A stretch of 64,000 bases of DNA from Nannocystis punicea (GCF_026965555.1 NZ_CP114040.1:10886001-10950000), one strand, 5' to 3'; positions 52,957-62,727 are shown, counted from the first letter of the stretch. Program-made: numbers and translations. The notes: generated from the letters alone by a model not told the origin.

Positions 52957-54696
52957 ATGCGACACTTCAACAAAGCCCCCCTCGCCGCGGTCCTCGTCCC
53001 GCTCGCCACCGTCGCGCTCTTGACCGGTTGCCCCGGCCTCCTGGGCAACACCACAGCCGGCGCCGAGGGCGACACCTCGACGACGACCACGAGCGGCACC
53101 ACGCCGCCGTCGACGCTCCCCGACCTCACGACCACCGGCTTCATGCTCGAGTGCTACCCGGGCACCATGCGCTGCGACCCGCAGAACCCCGGCGTGGTCC
53201 AGGAGTGCAAGGACACCGGCCTCGCCTGGGAGTCGACCGCCTGCACCGGCTTGGAGCAGTGCGTCGAGAAGATCGCCGAGAACACCGCCGAGTGCGTCGG
53301 CGCGTGCGAGGAGATCGACAACCCGACCTCGGTCGGGTGCGAGTTCCTCGCCATCCGCATGAACAGCTTCAACTATGACGAGGGCGACAAGGACGTCGTG
53401 ATCGTCGGCAACACCGACACCACGCGCACCGCTCAGATCCAGCTGTACTTCACGCCCAACAACTCCTTCACCGAGGAGCCGCTGTTCGAGCCGGTGCTGC
53501 TGGGTCCCGGCGAGTCGCACATCTTCGACCTCGTCAACGACCCGCTCAAGGGCTACACCGCCTTCCGCACCGGCGGGGTGTTCCGCGTCGAGAGCGACCT
53601 GCCGGTCACCGCGTACCTCCACTCGGCGCTGAAGAACACCGCCAGCAACGACTCGTCGATGCTGCTGCCGCTCCCGACCCTGCGCCAGGACTACGTCATC
53701 GCCTCGTACCCCGGCTACGCGGACAAGGACAAGCCCGACGAGATCAACGGCCGCCCGAGCTACTTCGACGTCATCGCTGTCGAGGACGACACCACCGTCG
53801 AGTGGGTGTCGCCGCGCGACACCGCCGCCCAGGGCGTCCTCATCCCCGCGGTCCCGGCCGGCGAGAAGGGCACGATGAAGCTCAACCGCTTCGACGTGCT
53901 GCAGGTCGGCGCCTCCTCGGCCACCAACATGAACTCGAGCACCCACGACCTGTCGGGCACGGTGGTCTCCGCCAACAAGAAGATCTGGGTCGTGGGCGCG
54001 ACCGAGTGCGCCTTCGTGCCGTTCGGCACCGGTTACTGCAACCACTTGCAGGAGCAGATGATCCCGCTCGAGTACTGGGGCAAGAAGTACGTCGGCCCCC
54101 ACTCGCCCGCGCGCGCGGGCGAGAAGCACTACTGGCGGATCTACGCCGGCAAGGACGGCGTCACCGTCACCGTCGAGAGCAACGACGCCGGCGTCAAGGT
54201 GCCGCCGATCACTCTGGTCAAGCGCGGCGACTGGAAGGAGCTCGAGATCCCCCACGGCGTCAGCCTGATCTTCACCGCCACCGGCCCCATCTTGCCCGTG
54301 CAGTACCTCGCGGGCGGCACGTCGGCCGACAAGATCGGCGATCCTGCCATGTACCAGATGATCGCGGTGGAGCAGTGGCTGCGGCGCTACGTCGTCGTCA
54401 CCGGCATCAACTACGACCTCAACTACGCCCAGATCTTGCGCAAGAAGGGCTCCGCCCCGGTGACGATCAACGGTCAGACCGTGGGCGACTACTACCTCAT
54501 CAACGGCACCGGTCCAGACAACCAATGGGAGGTCGCCGACTTCCCGCTGGCCGACGGCGCCGACGCGAACACGTATGTCGCCGAGTCGGACGATCCGTTC
54601 AACATCGTCGTGCTCGGCTACAACAAGCTCACCCCGCAGCAGTCGGCCTACGCCTACCCCGGCGGAATGAACCTCAAGAAGATCTACGACCCGTGA
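52957..54696 (+). CDS. IgGFc-binding-domain lipoprotein (paralog 2)
   Basis: The 579-residue protein has signal MRHFNKAPLAAVLVPLATVALLTGC (Cys25), a Thr/Ser stalk and one Cys-rich module (CYPGTMRCDPQNPG to ECVGACEE). The IgGFc-binding-type domain starts at SVGCEFLAIRM and includes CNHLQEQMIPLEYWG, YWRIYAGKDGVTVTV and the terminal SAYAYPGGMNLKKI. It is closest in sequence to the paralog at 55957, from which it is separated by one small lipoprotein gene. A surface adhesin or matrix role is inferred, and ligand specificity is unknown. Confidence 0.87.
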   Translation: MRHFNKAPLAAVLVPLATVALLTGCPGLLGNTTAGAEGDTSTTTTSGTTPPSTLPDLTTTGFMLECYPGTMRCDPQNPGVVQECKDTGLAWESTACTGLEQCVEKIAENTAECVGACEEIDNPTSVGCEFLAIRMNSFNYDEGDKDVVIVGNTDTTRTAQIQLYFTPNNSFTEEPLFEPVLLGPGESHIFDLVNDPLKGYTAFRTGGVFRVESDLPVTAYLHSALKNTASNDSSMLLPLPTLRQDYVIASYPGYADKDKPDEINGRPSYFDVIAVEDDTTVEWVSPRDTAAQGVLIPAVPAGEKGTMKLNRFDVLQVGASSATNMNSSTHDLSGTVVSANKKIWVVGATECAFVPFGTGYCNHLQEQMIPLEYWGKKYVGPHSPARAGEKHYWRIYAGKDGVTVTVESNDAGVKVPPITLVKRGDWKELEIPHGVSLIFTATGPILPVQYLAGGTSADKIGDPAMYQMIAVEQWLRRYVVVTGINYDLNYAQILRKKGSAPVTINGQTVGDYYLINGTGPDNQWEVADFPLADGADANTYVAESDDPFNIVVLGYNKLTPQQSAYAYPGGMNLKKIYDP

Positions 54697-54799
54697 GTCG
54701 CGCGGTCCAGAGCCTGCCGGCGCGCCCTCGCGCAGCCCTGGTGGCTGCGCGCGTGCCCGCATCGGGGCCTCCCTTCTTTTCTTCGATCGCGGCTGTTAC

Positions 54800-54805
54800 T
54801 ACAGT
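54800..54805 (+). promoter_or_regulatory. Candidate -10 hexamer TACAGT, leaderless spacing
   Basis: Seven bases before ATG 54813. Confidence 0.45.
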
Positions 54806-54812
54806 CGGCGGC

Positions 54813-55634
54813 ATGAAACCCTCTGCTTCGTTGTCAGTCGCCGTCGCGCTGTTGTCGATTGTCGGTTGCGAATCCAATCCATCCTACTCCGACGATGAGA
54901 ACGTCGCGGTGTCGTCCGATTCGGACACCCCCGGCGTCATCGCCGAGCTCCGCGTCCGCGAGCGTTCCTTCGTCCGATTCATCGACGAGAGGCTATCCTG
55001 CCCCGAGTGCGGCATCGGGATGTTGGTGCTGAACGCTCCCGAGGTGTCTGCTGGGATCGCGGAGCTGAAGCTGACCCCGCTCGAGGTGTTCCTCGCGCTC
55101 GCCCCCGAAGCCGTGGTTCCCGGCGCGCTCCGGGCCGATCACTTCGCCGGGGCGGCGACGGCCGATGCGTCTGCTCCCCGCAGCGGGAACGCGGGCCACC
55201 CGCTGATCACGGTCGAGGACTTGACTGCGCCGCGCCGCGTGTCGTTCGCGCAGGACGTGATCCACTCCACGAACCGGTGCAACTTCAACGCAATGGACAC
55301 CGCCGGCGACTACTGCGATCACTTCGACGTCGATCGAGCGAACGACACCGCCGACGCCTGGGACTGCGTCGACGACCAGACCGGCAGCCGGACCGTATCG
55401 GCCGGATCGTCTGCCGAGCGCTGGCTCGGACTTTGCGCGCGGGCGTCCATCGATTGGAAGGTCCAGGTCGAGGGCGTGCCCGGTACGTGGAGCGACGTCT
55501 CCGGAACGGCGGTCTCGGTCGTCGACGACGACGAGGTTGCCTATCACAGCTCGGCGATCTCCATCGCCCATCAGCGCTCGAGCATCACGGCGTCGTCCAC
55601 CGAGCACTACTCTTCGAGCTGGGCCCGCGATTGA
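54813..55634 (+). CDS. Lipoprotein of unknown function
   Basis: The 273-residue protein has signal MKPSASLSVAVALLSIVGC (Cys19), an acidic N-terminal region and a C-terminal half with paired Cys (CPECGIGML, RCNFNAMDTAGDYCDHFD, WDCVDDQ, LGLCARAS). No catalytic motif or family is recognised. It lies between two IgGFc-domain genes, with 116 and 322 bp on either side. Its own TACAGT hexamer suggests separate control. Confidence 0.72.
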   Translation: MKPSASLSVAVALLSIVGCESNPSYSDDENVAVSSDSDTPGVIAELRVRERSFVRFIDERLSCPECGIGMLVLNAPEVSAGIAELKLTPLEVFLALAPEAVVPGALRADHFAGAATADASAPRSGNAGHPLITVEDLTAPRRVSFAQDVIHSTNRCNFNAMDTAGDYCDHFDVDRANDTADAWDCVDDQTGSRTVSAGSSAERWLGLCARASIDWKVQVEGVPGTWSDVSGTAVSVVDDDEVAYHSSAISIAHQRSSITASSTEHYSSSWARD

Positions 55635-55956
55635 CACGAAGATGGCATCTCGAGCTCCTTCGGCCCGGGGGCCGGTCACCGACATGACGACCGCCGGACG
55701 AGCAGGCCCGGGCATACCTTCCGCGCCGGTTGCGCCTCCTGGGTTCGTGCTCGCATAGACCTCTGCGAGGCCATGACGCCGAGACAGCGGTTTGCCGGCC
55801 GCGTCTCGGCGCCCAATCTCCGCTACCCTCTCGGTATGTTCCGGTCGGTCGGCGGCGCCGGATCTCGCTCCTGCGTCGCCGGGTCGGTTGGTGCTGTCTC
55901 GTTGAATCTGTCCTTCGGGCCACCTTACATCTACTCATTGACGATTGGATTGCCTC
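55635..55956. other. Intergenic region before IgGFc paralog 3
   Basis: These 322 bp contain no convincing gene. CGCTACCCTCTCGGTATG (55823-55840) closely resembles the promoter/start junction of the gene at 57857, but the frame it would open is short and unconserved-looking. It may be a transcription start with a leader of about 117 nt for the following gene, or a relic. Confidence 0.4.
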
Positions 55957-57669
55957 ATGTCTCACCACCCCGGTCTCCGCGCCTGTCTGGGCGCGCTCGT
56001 GCTGCTCGCGGCCTGTCCTGACCTGCTCCCCGTCGACCCCGACAGCGACAGCGCCGGCGCCACCGCTGCGGTCACCGGCGAGCCGGCGACCACCGCCGAG
56101 CCCGACCCGACCACCGGCTTCGTGCCGCAGTGCTTGCCCGGCCAGACGCGCTGCGACCCCGAGCAGCCGACCGCGCTGCAGACCTGCAAGGACACCGGCG
56201 CCGGGTGGGAGTCGAGCCCGTGCGCGCACGAGTGCGTCGAGGCGATCGACGCTGCCAGCTGCGTCGGCCCGTGCGACACCGACGACGACCCGACCTCGAT
56301 CGGCTGCGAGTTCGTGGCCATCCGCATGGCCAGCGGCAACGACCCCGACGACTTCGACGCGCTGATCGTCGGCAACACCGACCCGCTCGAGATCGCCGCG
56401 GTCCAGCTGTACTTCACCCCCACCAACGACCTGGTCGAGCAGGCCATCCTCGACCCGGTGATCCTCGCGCCCGGCGAGTCGCACGTGTTCGACATCACCG
56501 TCGACCCGCTCCCCTTCACCAACTTCCGCAACGGCGGCGTGTTCCGCCTCGTCAGCGACCGCCCCGTCGCCGCGTATCTGCACTCGCCGCTCGCCAACGA
56601 AGCGAGCAACGACGCCTCGATGCTGCTGCCGGTCCGCTGGCTGCGCAAGGACTACGTCGTCGCCTCGTGGCCGCCGTTCGTCGACGCCGACGAGCCCGAC
56701 ACGAAGAACGGCCGGCCCAGCTACTTCACGGTCATCGCCCTCGAGGACGACACCACGGTCAACTGGAAGCCGCGGCGGCGCACCGCCGGCCTGGGCGAGC
56801 AGTTCGACGCGGTCGAGCCGGGCGGCACCGGCACCAAGATGATGCGGCGCTTCGACGTCCTGCAGGTCGCCGCCTCCTCGCCGGCGGGCGACGCCGACTA
56901 CGAGAACCACGACGTCTCGGGCACCCTGGTCAGCGCCGACAAGAACATCTGGGTCATGGGCGCGACCAACTGCGCGTACGTGCCGTTCGGCTCCGGGTGG
57001 TGCAACCACCTGCAAGAGCAGATGATCCCGCTCGAGTACTGGGGCAGCACCTACGTCGCCCCGCCCTCGCCGCCGCGCTCCGGCGAGGAGAAGCAGTACT
57101 GGCGCGTCTACGCCGGCGATGACGACGTCACTCTCGGCATCTCCAGGACCGACCAGCCCGGCACTCAGTTCGTGGCGATCGCCGAGCGCGGCGACTTCCG
57201 CGAGTTCGCGGTCGATGCCGGTGTCACCCTGCTGTTCGTCGGCCTCAACGACGCGCCGATCCTCCCGGTGCAATACCTCGCCGGCAACCTGGCCGCCGGG
57301 GGGATCGGCGACCCGGCGATGGTGCAGAGCATCGCCGCCGAACAGTGGCGCGAACGCTACGTGTTCGTCACGGGCGCCGACTACGAGGCCAACTACGTCC
57401 AGGTCATTCGTCGCACCGGCGGCGCCGATGTCACGATCGACGGCCAGGTGGTCGGCAGCTGGAAGCTGGCCAACTTCGAGGGCGTCGACAATTACCAGAT
57501 CGCCGACGTCCCCCTCGCCAGCGGCGGCGAGGCGGCCACCTACGTGGCGGCCTCGACCGAGCCGTTCGGCATCACCGTGGTCGGCTACAACCCCGCCGGC
57601 CCCGGCACCATGACCTCCGCTTACGCCTACCCGGGCGGCATGCGGCTCGAACGGCTGTTCCAGCCGTGA
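55957..57669 (+). CDS. IgGFc-binding-domain lipoprotein (paralog 3)
   Basis: The 570-residue protein has signal MSHHPGLRACLGALVLLAAC (Cys20), a short Thr/Ala/Glu stalk and a Cys-rich module (CLPGQTRCDPEQP to CVGPCDTDDD). Its IgGFc-type domain is collinear with the paralog at 52957 (SIGCEFVAIRM, CNHLQEQMIPLEYWG, YWRVYAGDDDVTL, SAYAYPGGMRLERL). The identical eight-residue MIPLEYWG and the common ends show a recent duplication relative to the copy at 31592. The start is ATG 55957, with a TTG four codons upstream as an alternative. Confidence 0.87.
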   Translation: MSHHPGLRACLGALVLLAACPDLLPVDPDSDSAGATAAVTGEPATTAEPDPTTGFVPQCLPGQTRCDPEQPTALQTCKDTGAGWESSPCAHECVEAIDAASCVGPCDTDDDPTSIGCEFVAIRMASGNDPDDFDALIVGNTDPLEIAAVQLYFTPTNDLVEQAILDPVILAPGESHVFDITVDPLPFTNFRNGGVFRLVSDRPVAAYLHSPLANEASNDASMLLPVRWLRKDYVVASWPPFVDADEPDTKNGRPSYFTVIALEDDTTVNWKPRRRTAGLGEQFDAVEPGGTGTKMMRRFDVLQVAASSPAGDADYENHDVSGTLVSADKNIWVMGATNCAYVPFGSGWCNHLQEQMIPLEYWGSTYVAPPSPPRSGEEKQYWRVYAGDDDVTLGISRTDQPGTQFVAIAERGDFREFAVDAGVTLLFVGLNDAPILPVQYLAGNLAAGGIGDPAMVQSIAAEQWRERYVFVTGADYEANYVQVIRRTGGADVTIDGQVVGSWKLANFEGVDNYQIADVPLASGGEAATYVAASTEPFGITVVGYNPAGPGTMTSAYAYPGGMRLERLFQP

Positions 57670-57843
57670 GCCCCGGCGGGCCCCGCACGCGGGGTTCGCC
57701 GTAGCGACGTCACCAGACCCGCGTCGGACCGGCCTGGGTCCACGACGGTCGATCGTCCGCCGGCCGGACCTTGCGGGCCTGTGAGGCGGAGAAAGCTCGC
57801 TCGGTCGCGCCGCACCGGCCGTGCTGGCCGCCCGGCTTTCCGC

Positions 57844-57849
57844 TACCCT
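57844..57849 (+). promoter_or_regulatory. Candidate -10 hexamer TACCCT, leaderless spacing
   Basis: Seven bases before ATG 57857, within CGCTACCCTCCCGGCC. Confidence 0.5.
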
Positions 57850-57856
57850 CCCGGCC

Positions 57857-59410
57857 ATGTCGAAGCTCTCGTATCGCCTTGGATTCGCGCTCCTCGTCCT
57901 GCCCGCGTGCAGCAATCCGGCCCCGGCCGACACCGACAGTGATACCGACACGTCGACGAGCACGTCGACCACCGACGGCACTCAAACCTCGGTCGCTCCG
58001 ACCACCGAGCCGCCGACCTCGACGACCGAGGAGCCGACCTCGACCACCACGACGACCACCGAGTCGACCACCACCGAGCCGGTGACCTCGACAACCTCCA
58101 CCGATACGACCGACACGTCGACGACCACCGACACGACGACGACCACCACCACCACCACCGACACCGAGACGTCCTCGACCACCGAGGCGCCGGACCAGTG
58201 CGCCGACGGCGAGAAGAACGGCGGCGAGACCGACACCGACTGCGGCGGCCCGACCTGTTCGCCCTGCGCCGACGGCGGCGCCTGCGTCGAGGACACCGAC
58301 TGCGAGAGCGGCAGCTGCAACGACGCCACCTGCGGCCTGCCGCCGGTGGGCTGCCTCGACGGCCTGAAGAACGACGAGGAGACCGACATCGACTGCGGCG
58401 GCTCCGAGTGCCCGGCCTGCGCCGACGACCTCGCGTGCGCCGTCCCCGAGGACTGCCTCTCGAAGGTCTGCACCGACGACGTGTGCGTCGCCGCCAGCTG
58501 CGAGGACCAGGTCGTCAACGGCGAGGAGTCGGACGTCGACTGCGGCGGCGACACCTGCGACAAGTGCGTCGACGGCGACAGCTGCAACACCGCCGACGAC
58601 TGCGACAGCGGCGTGTGCGAGAGCAACGTCTGCTCGCCGGCCAGCTGCGAGGACACCGCCCAGAACGGCGACGAGACCGACGTCGACTGCGGCGGCCCCG
58701 ACTGCGACAAGTGCGGCGCCGGCGACGCCTGCGTGACCAACGCCGACTGCGCCGACAACCTCTGCCAGAACAACGTGTGCGTCGGCCCCACCTGCGACGA
58801 CGGCATGCAGAACGGCCAGGAGACCGACGTCGACTGCGGCGGCCCGAACTGCGAGGCCTGCCCCGGCTTCGGCCTCGTCATCAACGAGGTCGACTACGAC
58901 AACCTCAACACCGACAACGCCGAGTACATCGAGCTCCTCAACACCACCCCCGACTCGATCGCCCTCGGCGGCCACAAGGTCGTCCTCATCAACGGCAGCG
59001 GCGCGGCCACCTACGCGACCCTCGACCTCAGCCCCCTCGGCTCGATCGCCGGCGGTCAGTACCTCGTCATCGCCAAGCCCAGCTTCACCGTGCCGGGCGG
59101 CGTGCTCAAGGTCGACTTCAACGGCGACACCGACAAGATCCAGAACGGCGCGCCCGACGGCATCGCCCTGATCGGCGGCGGCGCGCTCATCGACGCCCTG
59201 TCCTACGAGGGCGCGATGACGAACGTCAACATCGCCGGCGTCGGCATGGTCAGCCTCGTCGAGGGCACCGTCCTCCCCGTCGACGTCGCCGACTCCAACA
59301 CCATCGTCGGCTCGCTGGCCCGCCTGCCCAACGGCAGCGACACCGACGACGCCGCCACCGACTGGAAGTTCACGGCCAACCTCACCCCCGGCGCTGCCAA
59401 CGTGCCCTGA
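57857..59410 (+). CDS. Lipoprotein with Thr-rich stalk, Cys-rich repeats and lamin-tail domain
   Basis: The 517-residue protein has signal MSKLSYRLGFALLVLPAC (Cys18), an extreme Thr/Ser/Glu/Asp stalk (about 25-110), and four full plus one partial copies of a roughly 44-residue module (about 113-335) built on NG-x-E(T/S)DxDCGG-x2-C-x2-C and a later DC-x5-C-x4-C. A lamin-tail-like immunoglobulin fold follows (about 337-517; GLVINEVDYDNL, AEYIELLNTT, LGGHKVVLING). In bacteria such domains are found on secreted nucleases and surface proteins. No nuclease is attached here. This is a likely surface-exposed, disulphide-stiffened binding protein. Confidence 0.87.
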   Translation: MSKLSYRLGFALLVLPACSNPAPADTDSDTDTSTSTSTTDGTQTSVAPTTEPPTSTTEEPTSTTTTTTESTTTEPVTSTTSTDTTDTSTTTDTTTTTTTTTDTETSSTTEAPDQCADGEKNGGETDTDCGGPTCSPCADGGACVEDTDCESGSCNDATCGLPPVGCLDGLKNDEETDIDCGGSECPACADDLACAVPEDCLSKVCTDDVCVAASCEDQVVNGEESDVDCGGDTCDKCVDGDSCNTADDCDSGVCESNVCSPASCEDTAQNGDETDVDCGGPDCDKCGAGDACVTNADCADNLCQNNVCVGPTCDDGMQNGQETDVDCGGPNCEACPGFGLVINEVDYDNLNTDNAEYIELLNTTPDSIALGGHKVVLINGSGAATYATLDLSPLGSIAGGQYLVIAKPSFTVPGGVLKVDFNGDTDKIQNGAPDGIALIGGGALIDALSYEGAMTNVNIAGVGMVSLVEGTVLPVDVADSNTIVGSLARLPNGSDTDDAATDWKFTANLTPGAANVP

Positions 59411-59417
59411 ATCCCGC

Positions 59418-59423
59418 TATCCT
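59418..59423 (+). promoter_or_regulatory. Candidate -10 hexamer TATCCT for the amidase gene
   Basis: Six bases before ATG 59430. It lies in the 19-bp gap after the previous stop codon. Confidence 0.5.
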
Positions 59424-59429
59424 CGGCGC

Positions 59430-60923
59430 ATGATCGCCGAGTATGAGGATCTCGACGGCCTCGCCCTCGCCGCCCTCGTGCGCGCGGGCGAGGTCTCGCC
59501 GTTAGGGCTGGTCGACGAGGCCATCCGCCGCTGCGAGGCCGACGGCGTCCCGCTCGGCGCAGTGGTCGCGCCGATGTACGAGCGCGCCCGCGACCTGGCC
59601 AAAGGGACATTGCCCGAAGGACCGTTTCGCGGCGTGCCGATGTTGCTCAAGGACCTGGTGTCGGGGGCCGAGGGCGCGCCGCTGCAGTCGGGCAGCCGGT
59701 TCCTGCGCGGCTACGTGTCGCCGGCCGACTCGGAGATCGTGCGCCGCTACCGAACGGCCGGGCTGATCCCGGTCGGCAAGTCGGCGACCTCGGAGTTCGG
59801 CGTGGTGCCGACGGTCGAGACCCTGGTCCACGGCCCGTGCAAGAACCCGTGGGACCGCGCGCGCTCGGCCGGCGGCAGCAGCGGCGGCTCGGGCGCGGCC
59901 GTGGCCGCCCGCGTCGTCCCGCTCGCCAGCGGCAGCGACGGCGGCGGGTCGATACGGATCCCCGCCTCCTGCTGCGGCCTGTTCGGCATGAAGCCCACCC
60001 GCGGCCGCACCCCCAGCGGCCCCGAGCGCGCCGAGGGCTGGCAGGGCTTCGCCGTCCTCCACGCGCTGACCCGCTCGGTCCGCGACAGCGCCGCCCTGCT
60101 CGATGCGACATGTCCCCCGGAACATGGCGCTGCGTACTACCCGCCTCCGCCGGCCCGGCCCTACCTCGCCGAGGTCTCGACCCCGCCCGGCAAGCTGCGG
60201 ATCGCCGTCACCACCCGGCCGATGCTCGGCGGCCAGGTCCACCCCGACTGCGCCGCCGCCCTCAGCTCGGCCGCCGCCCTGCTGCAGGACCTCGGCCACC
60301 ACGTCGACGAGGCCGCGCCCGAGGTCGACGGCCCCGCCTTCTCGCGGGCCTTCTTCGCCATCCTCTGCGGCGAGGTCGCGGCCGACATCGACGAGGCCGC
60401 GCGCCTCACCGGCCGCCGCCCGCGGGCCGGCGAGTTCGAGTTCGTCACCTGGACTTTGAGTCAGATCGGTCGGGCCCTCGGCGCCGCCGAGTTCGTGGCC
60501 GCCAAGCGCCACTTGCAGCAGGCGGCGCTGAAGATCGGGCCGTTCTTCGCCGACTACGACGTGCTCGTCACCCCGACCCTGGCCCAGCCGCCCGCCCCGC
60601 TCGGCACCCTCGGCCCGCAGGGCCTCTCCGCCGCGATGATGAAGGCTCTCGGCCGCGCCCGCGCCGGCGGCCTGCTCAAGGCCCTCATGGCCCACGACCC
60701 CAGCGCCGACCAGGTCTACGCCTACCTGCCGTGGACCCCCGTGTTCAACGTCACCGGCCAGCCGGCCATGTCGGTGCCGCTGCACTGGAGCCCCGAGGGC
60801 CTGCCGATCGGCGTCCACTTCGTCGGCCGCTGGGGCGACGAGGCGACCCTGTTCCGCCTCGCCGGCGAGCTCGAGCGCGCCCGCCCGTGGGCCGGCCGCC
60901 GCCCGCCGCCCGCGGCCACATGA
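59430..60923 (+). CDS. Amidase-signature-family hydrolase
   Basis: The 497-residue enzyme carries the amidase signature: catalytic Lys74 (PMLLKDL), the Gly/Ser loop AGGSSGGSGAAVAA with the cis-Ser at 150/151, and the nucleophile Ser174 in SDGGGSIRIPA. It would hydrolyse a carbon-nitrogen amide bond, but the substrate cannot be read from sequence. It lacks the GatB/C partners of the tRNA-dependent amidotransferase. Two hairpin-family copies lie inside the gene (near 59602 and 60108), adding short stretches such as CPPEHG. Its TGA overlaps the ATG of the next gene (ATGA), so it may be coupled to the ChaC-like enzyme. Confidence 0.9.
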   Translation: MIAEYEDLDGLALAALVRAGEVSPLGLVDEAIRRCEADGVPLGAVVAPMYERARDLAKGTLPEGPFRGVPMLLKDLVSGAEGAPLQSGSRFLRGYVSPADSEIVRRYRTAGLIPVGKSATSEFGVVPTVETLVHGPCKNPWDRARSAGGSSGGSGAAVAARVVPLASGSDGGGSIRIPASCCGLFGMKPTRGRTPSGPERAEGWQGFAVLHALTRSVRDSAALLDATCPPEHGAAYYPPPPARPYLAEVSTPPGKLRIAVTTRPMLGGQVHPDCAAALSSAAALLQDLGHHVDEAAPEVDGPAFSRAFFAILCGEVAADIDEAARLTGRRPRAGEFEFVTWTLSQIGRALGAAEFVAAKRHLQQAALKIGPFFADYDVLVTPTLAQPPAPLGTLGPQGLSAAMMKALGRARAGGLLKALMAHDPSADQVYAYLPWTPVFNVTGQPAMSVPLHWSPEGLPIGVHFVGRWGDEATLFRLAGELERARPWAGRRPPPAAT

Positions 60924-61507
60924 CCGAAACACCCTGTCCTATAGACCCTGTCTATCACGACATGACCGATCAGACATCTCTGTGGTTGTTCGGCTACGGC
61001 TCGCTGATCTGGCGGCCGGCGATCCCCTACGCCGAGCGGCTGCCGGCCCGCGCCGCCGGCTACGAGCGCCGCTTCTACCAGGGCTCGACCGACCACCGCG
61101 GCGTCCCCGAGGCCCCGGGCCGCGTCGTCACCCTCGTCGCCAGCGCCGCGGCGCTGTGCGGCGGCGTCGCCTACCGCGTCGCCGAGGCCGACGTCGCCGC
61201 GGTGCTGCACACCCTCGACGTCCGCGAGCAGGGCGGCTACACCCGCCTCGAGCTGCCGGTGCAGGTCCTCGGCGCCGCCCCGCGCGAGGTCACCGCGCTC
61301 ACCTACGTCGCCGCGCCCGACAACCCCAACTGGCTCGGCCCGGCCTCCGTCGCCGCGATCGCGCGGCAGATCGCCCATAGCCGCGGCCCCAGCGGCATGA
61401 ACCGCGAGTACCTGGTCCGCCTCGCCGCCGCCCTGCGCGAGCTCGCCGTCGACGACCCCCACGTGTTCGAGCTCGAGCGCGAGGTCGACGGATTCGCACC
61501 GATCTGA
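60920..61507 (+). CDS. ChaC-like gamma-glutamylcyclotransferase
   Basis: The 195-residue protein contains LFGYGSLIWRP (substrate loop) and SGMNREYL, which holds the catalytic Glu of the ChaC family. ChaC enzymes split glutathione into 5-oxoproline and cysteinyl-glycine in the cytoplasm. ATG 60920 overlaps the amidase stop. The first 14 codons (MTETPCPIDPVYHD) are encoded by TGTCC/CATGACC repeat sequence, so ATG 60962 (MTDQTSLWLFGYG, 181 residues) may be the original start. With the upstream amidase it suggests small amide or peptide turnover, but that link is inference. Confidence 0.88.
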   Translation: MTETPCPIDPVYHDMTDQTSLWLFGYGSLIWRPAIPYAERLPARAAGYERRFYQGSTDHRGVPEAPGRVVTLVASAAALCGGVAYRVAEADVAAVLHTLDVREQGGYTRLELPVQVLGAAPREVTALTYVAAPDNPNWLGPASVAAIARQIAHSRGPSGMNREYLVRLAAALRELAVDDPHVFELEREVDGFAPI

Positions 61508-61522
61508 CCCGACGAGCCCCGT

Positions 61523-62644
61523 ATGCGCCACCCGCGAATCACGACCCTCTTCCTGCTCGCACTCTCCTCCTGCGCAGAGGAGGATGAAGGGGTCGAGCTG
61601 CCCGAGATCTCCGCGAGCAGCAAGTACGTCGCGTACGGAACATGGGCCGACACCTCCACGCTGTGCATGGACGATCGCCTGGCGCGGTGGGACACGTTCA
61701 TCGAGCGCGTCGCCGACTTCCTGGACATCTCCCCGCCCTCGTCGCGGATCCGCTACACCTGGGTCCCCGAGGGCCTCTCATCCCCGGAGCGTTGGGGTTG
61801 CGCCGACTCGAACACGGGTTGCTTCAAGGGGAGCCGGCAGGGGGTCTTCGTCCGCGAGTTCGAGATCGTGCATGAGCTCGTGCACGTGGTCGGCGCCGCG
61901 GGCCTCGGCAGGGGACATCCCATCCTCTCCGAGGGACTGGCCGAATATTTGGGCAGCTTCAGGTCCACGGAGACGAAGTTGGAGGAGTTCCCGGACGAGT
62001 TCCGGGGCCTGATCGATTCCGGAGGGAGACCTGAATCCTACGGCGATTACACGCTCTCCATGCATTTCGTGGGCGCCACGATCGAGCGCCACGGCGCGTC
62101 GGCGTTCACGGAGTTCTACCGCTCCCTGAGCGCGGACGTCACCTTCGAGGAATTCGAAAGCACATACCAGGCAGTCTTCGCCGAGGACCTCTCGGAGCGC
62201 CTGCTCGACATGAGCCTCCACCCGGTCCTCGGCCAGTTCGTCCCGTGGGCGTGTCGCACGGGCTCGGGCGCGGAGACCCTCGATTGGTCGGCCGCGACCG
62301 AGCTCCAGGCGACCATCCACGGCGAGTGCGGCGATCCACACTTCGTCGGACCCGGCCACGATTCACCATACGACCTCACCAAGGACTATGTGATCGAGGT
62401 GGAGTCCGCCGGCGGCTATCGCCTCGAGGTGACCGAGATCGACGCCGCGAAGGGCCTGCTGGCCGCGACCCTCGAGAGTTGTCCGGGGGTCCCGTACGGG
62501 AGGCTCGTCGTCGAGAACGGCTATTCCTTCGAGGGGACGCTGTCCCCGGGCCGCCATGTGCTGACAGTGTATTTTCCGCCCACGACCGAGCTCGAGGGCG
62601 ATGCCGACGTGGCGCTGAAGCTGCTGTATCCCGTGCCGCCGTGA
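61523..62644 (+). CDS. Lipoprotein with gluzincin-type HExxH peptidase domain
   Basis: The 373-residue protein has signal MRHPRITTLFLLALSSC (Cys17). A central domain has VHELVHVVG (HExxH) followed by LSEGLAEYLG, whose Glu would be the third zinc ligand, as in M1/MA-like gluzincins. The C-terminal roughly 110 residues (from about 260) form a beta domain with two Cys (ESCPGVPYG). It is probably a surface zinc peptidase of unknown substrate. It starts 15 bases after the ChaC-like gene with no obvious ribosome site. Confidence 0.8.
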   Translation: MRHPRITTLFLLALSSCAEEDEGVELPEISASSKYVAYGTWADTSTLCMDDRLARWDTFIERVADFLDISPPSSRIRYTWVPEGLSSPERWGCADSNTGCFKGSRQGVFVREFEIVHELVHVVGAAGLGRGHPILSEGLAEYLGSFRSTETKLEEFPDEFRGLIDSGGRPESYGDYTLSMHFVGATIERHGASAFTEFYRSLSADVTFEEFESTYQAVFAEDLSERLLDMSLHPVLGQFVPWACRTGSGAETLDWSAATELQATIHGECGDPHFVGPGHDSPYDLTKDYVIEVESAGGYRLEVTEIDAAKGLLAATLESCPGVPYGRLVVENGYSFEGTLSPGRHVLTVYFPPTTELEGDADVALKLLYPVPP

Positions 62645-62727
62645 GGCGGGCGCCAGCGACGCCTCACGCCGCAGGTCCCCTCGCCCCCGCGAGCTCGCCG
62701 CCGACGTCTTCGCGCCGGCGCGTTCGT

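Noticed and set aside
55773..56021. Small gene starting near the TACCCT/ATG junction before IgGFc paralog 3
   Set aside because: The 82-residue translation is Arg/Pro/Ser-rich, overlaps the real gene start and shows no domain.
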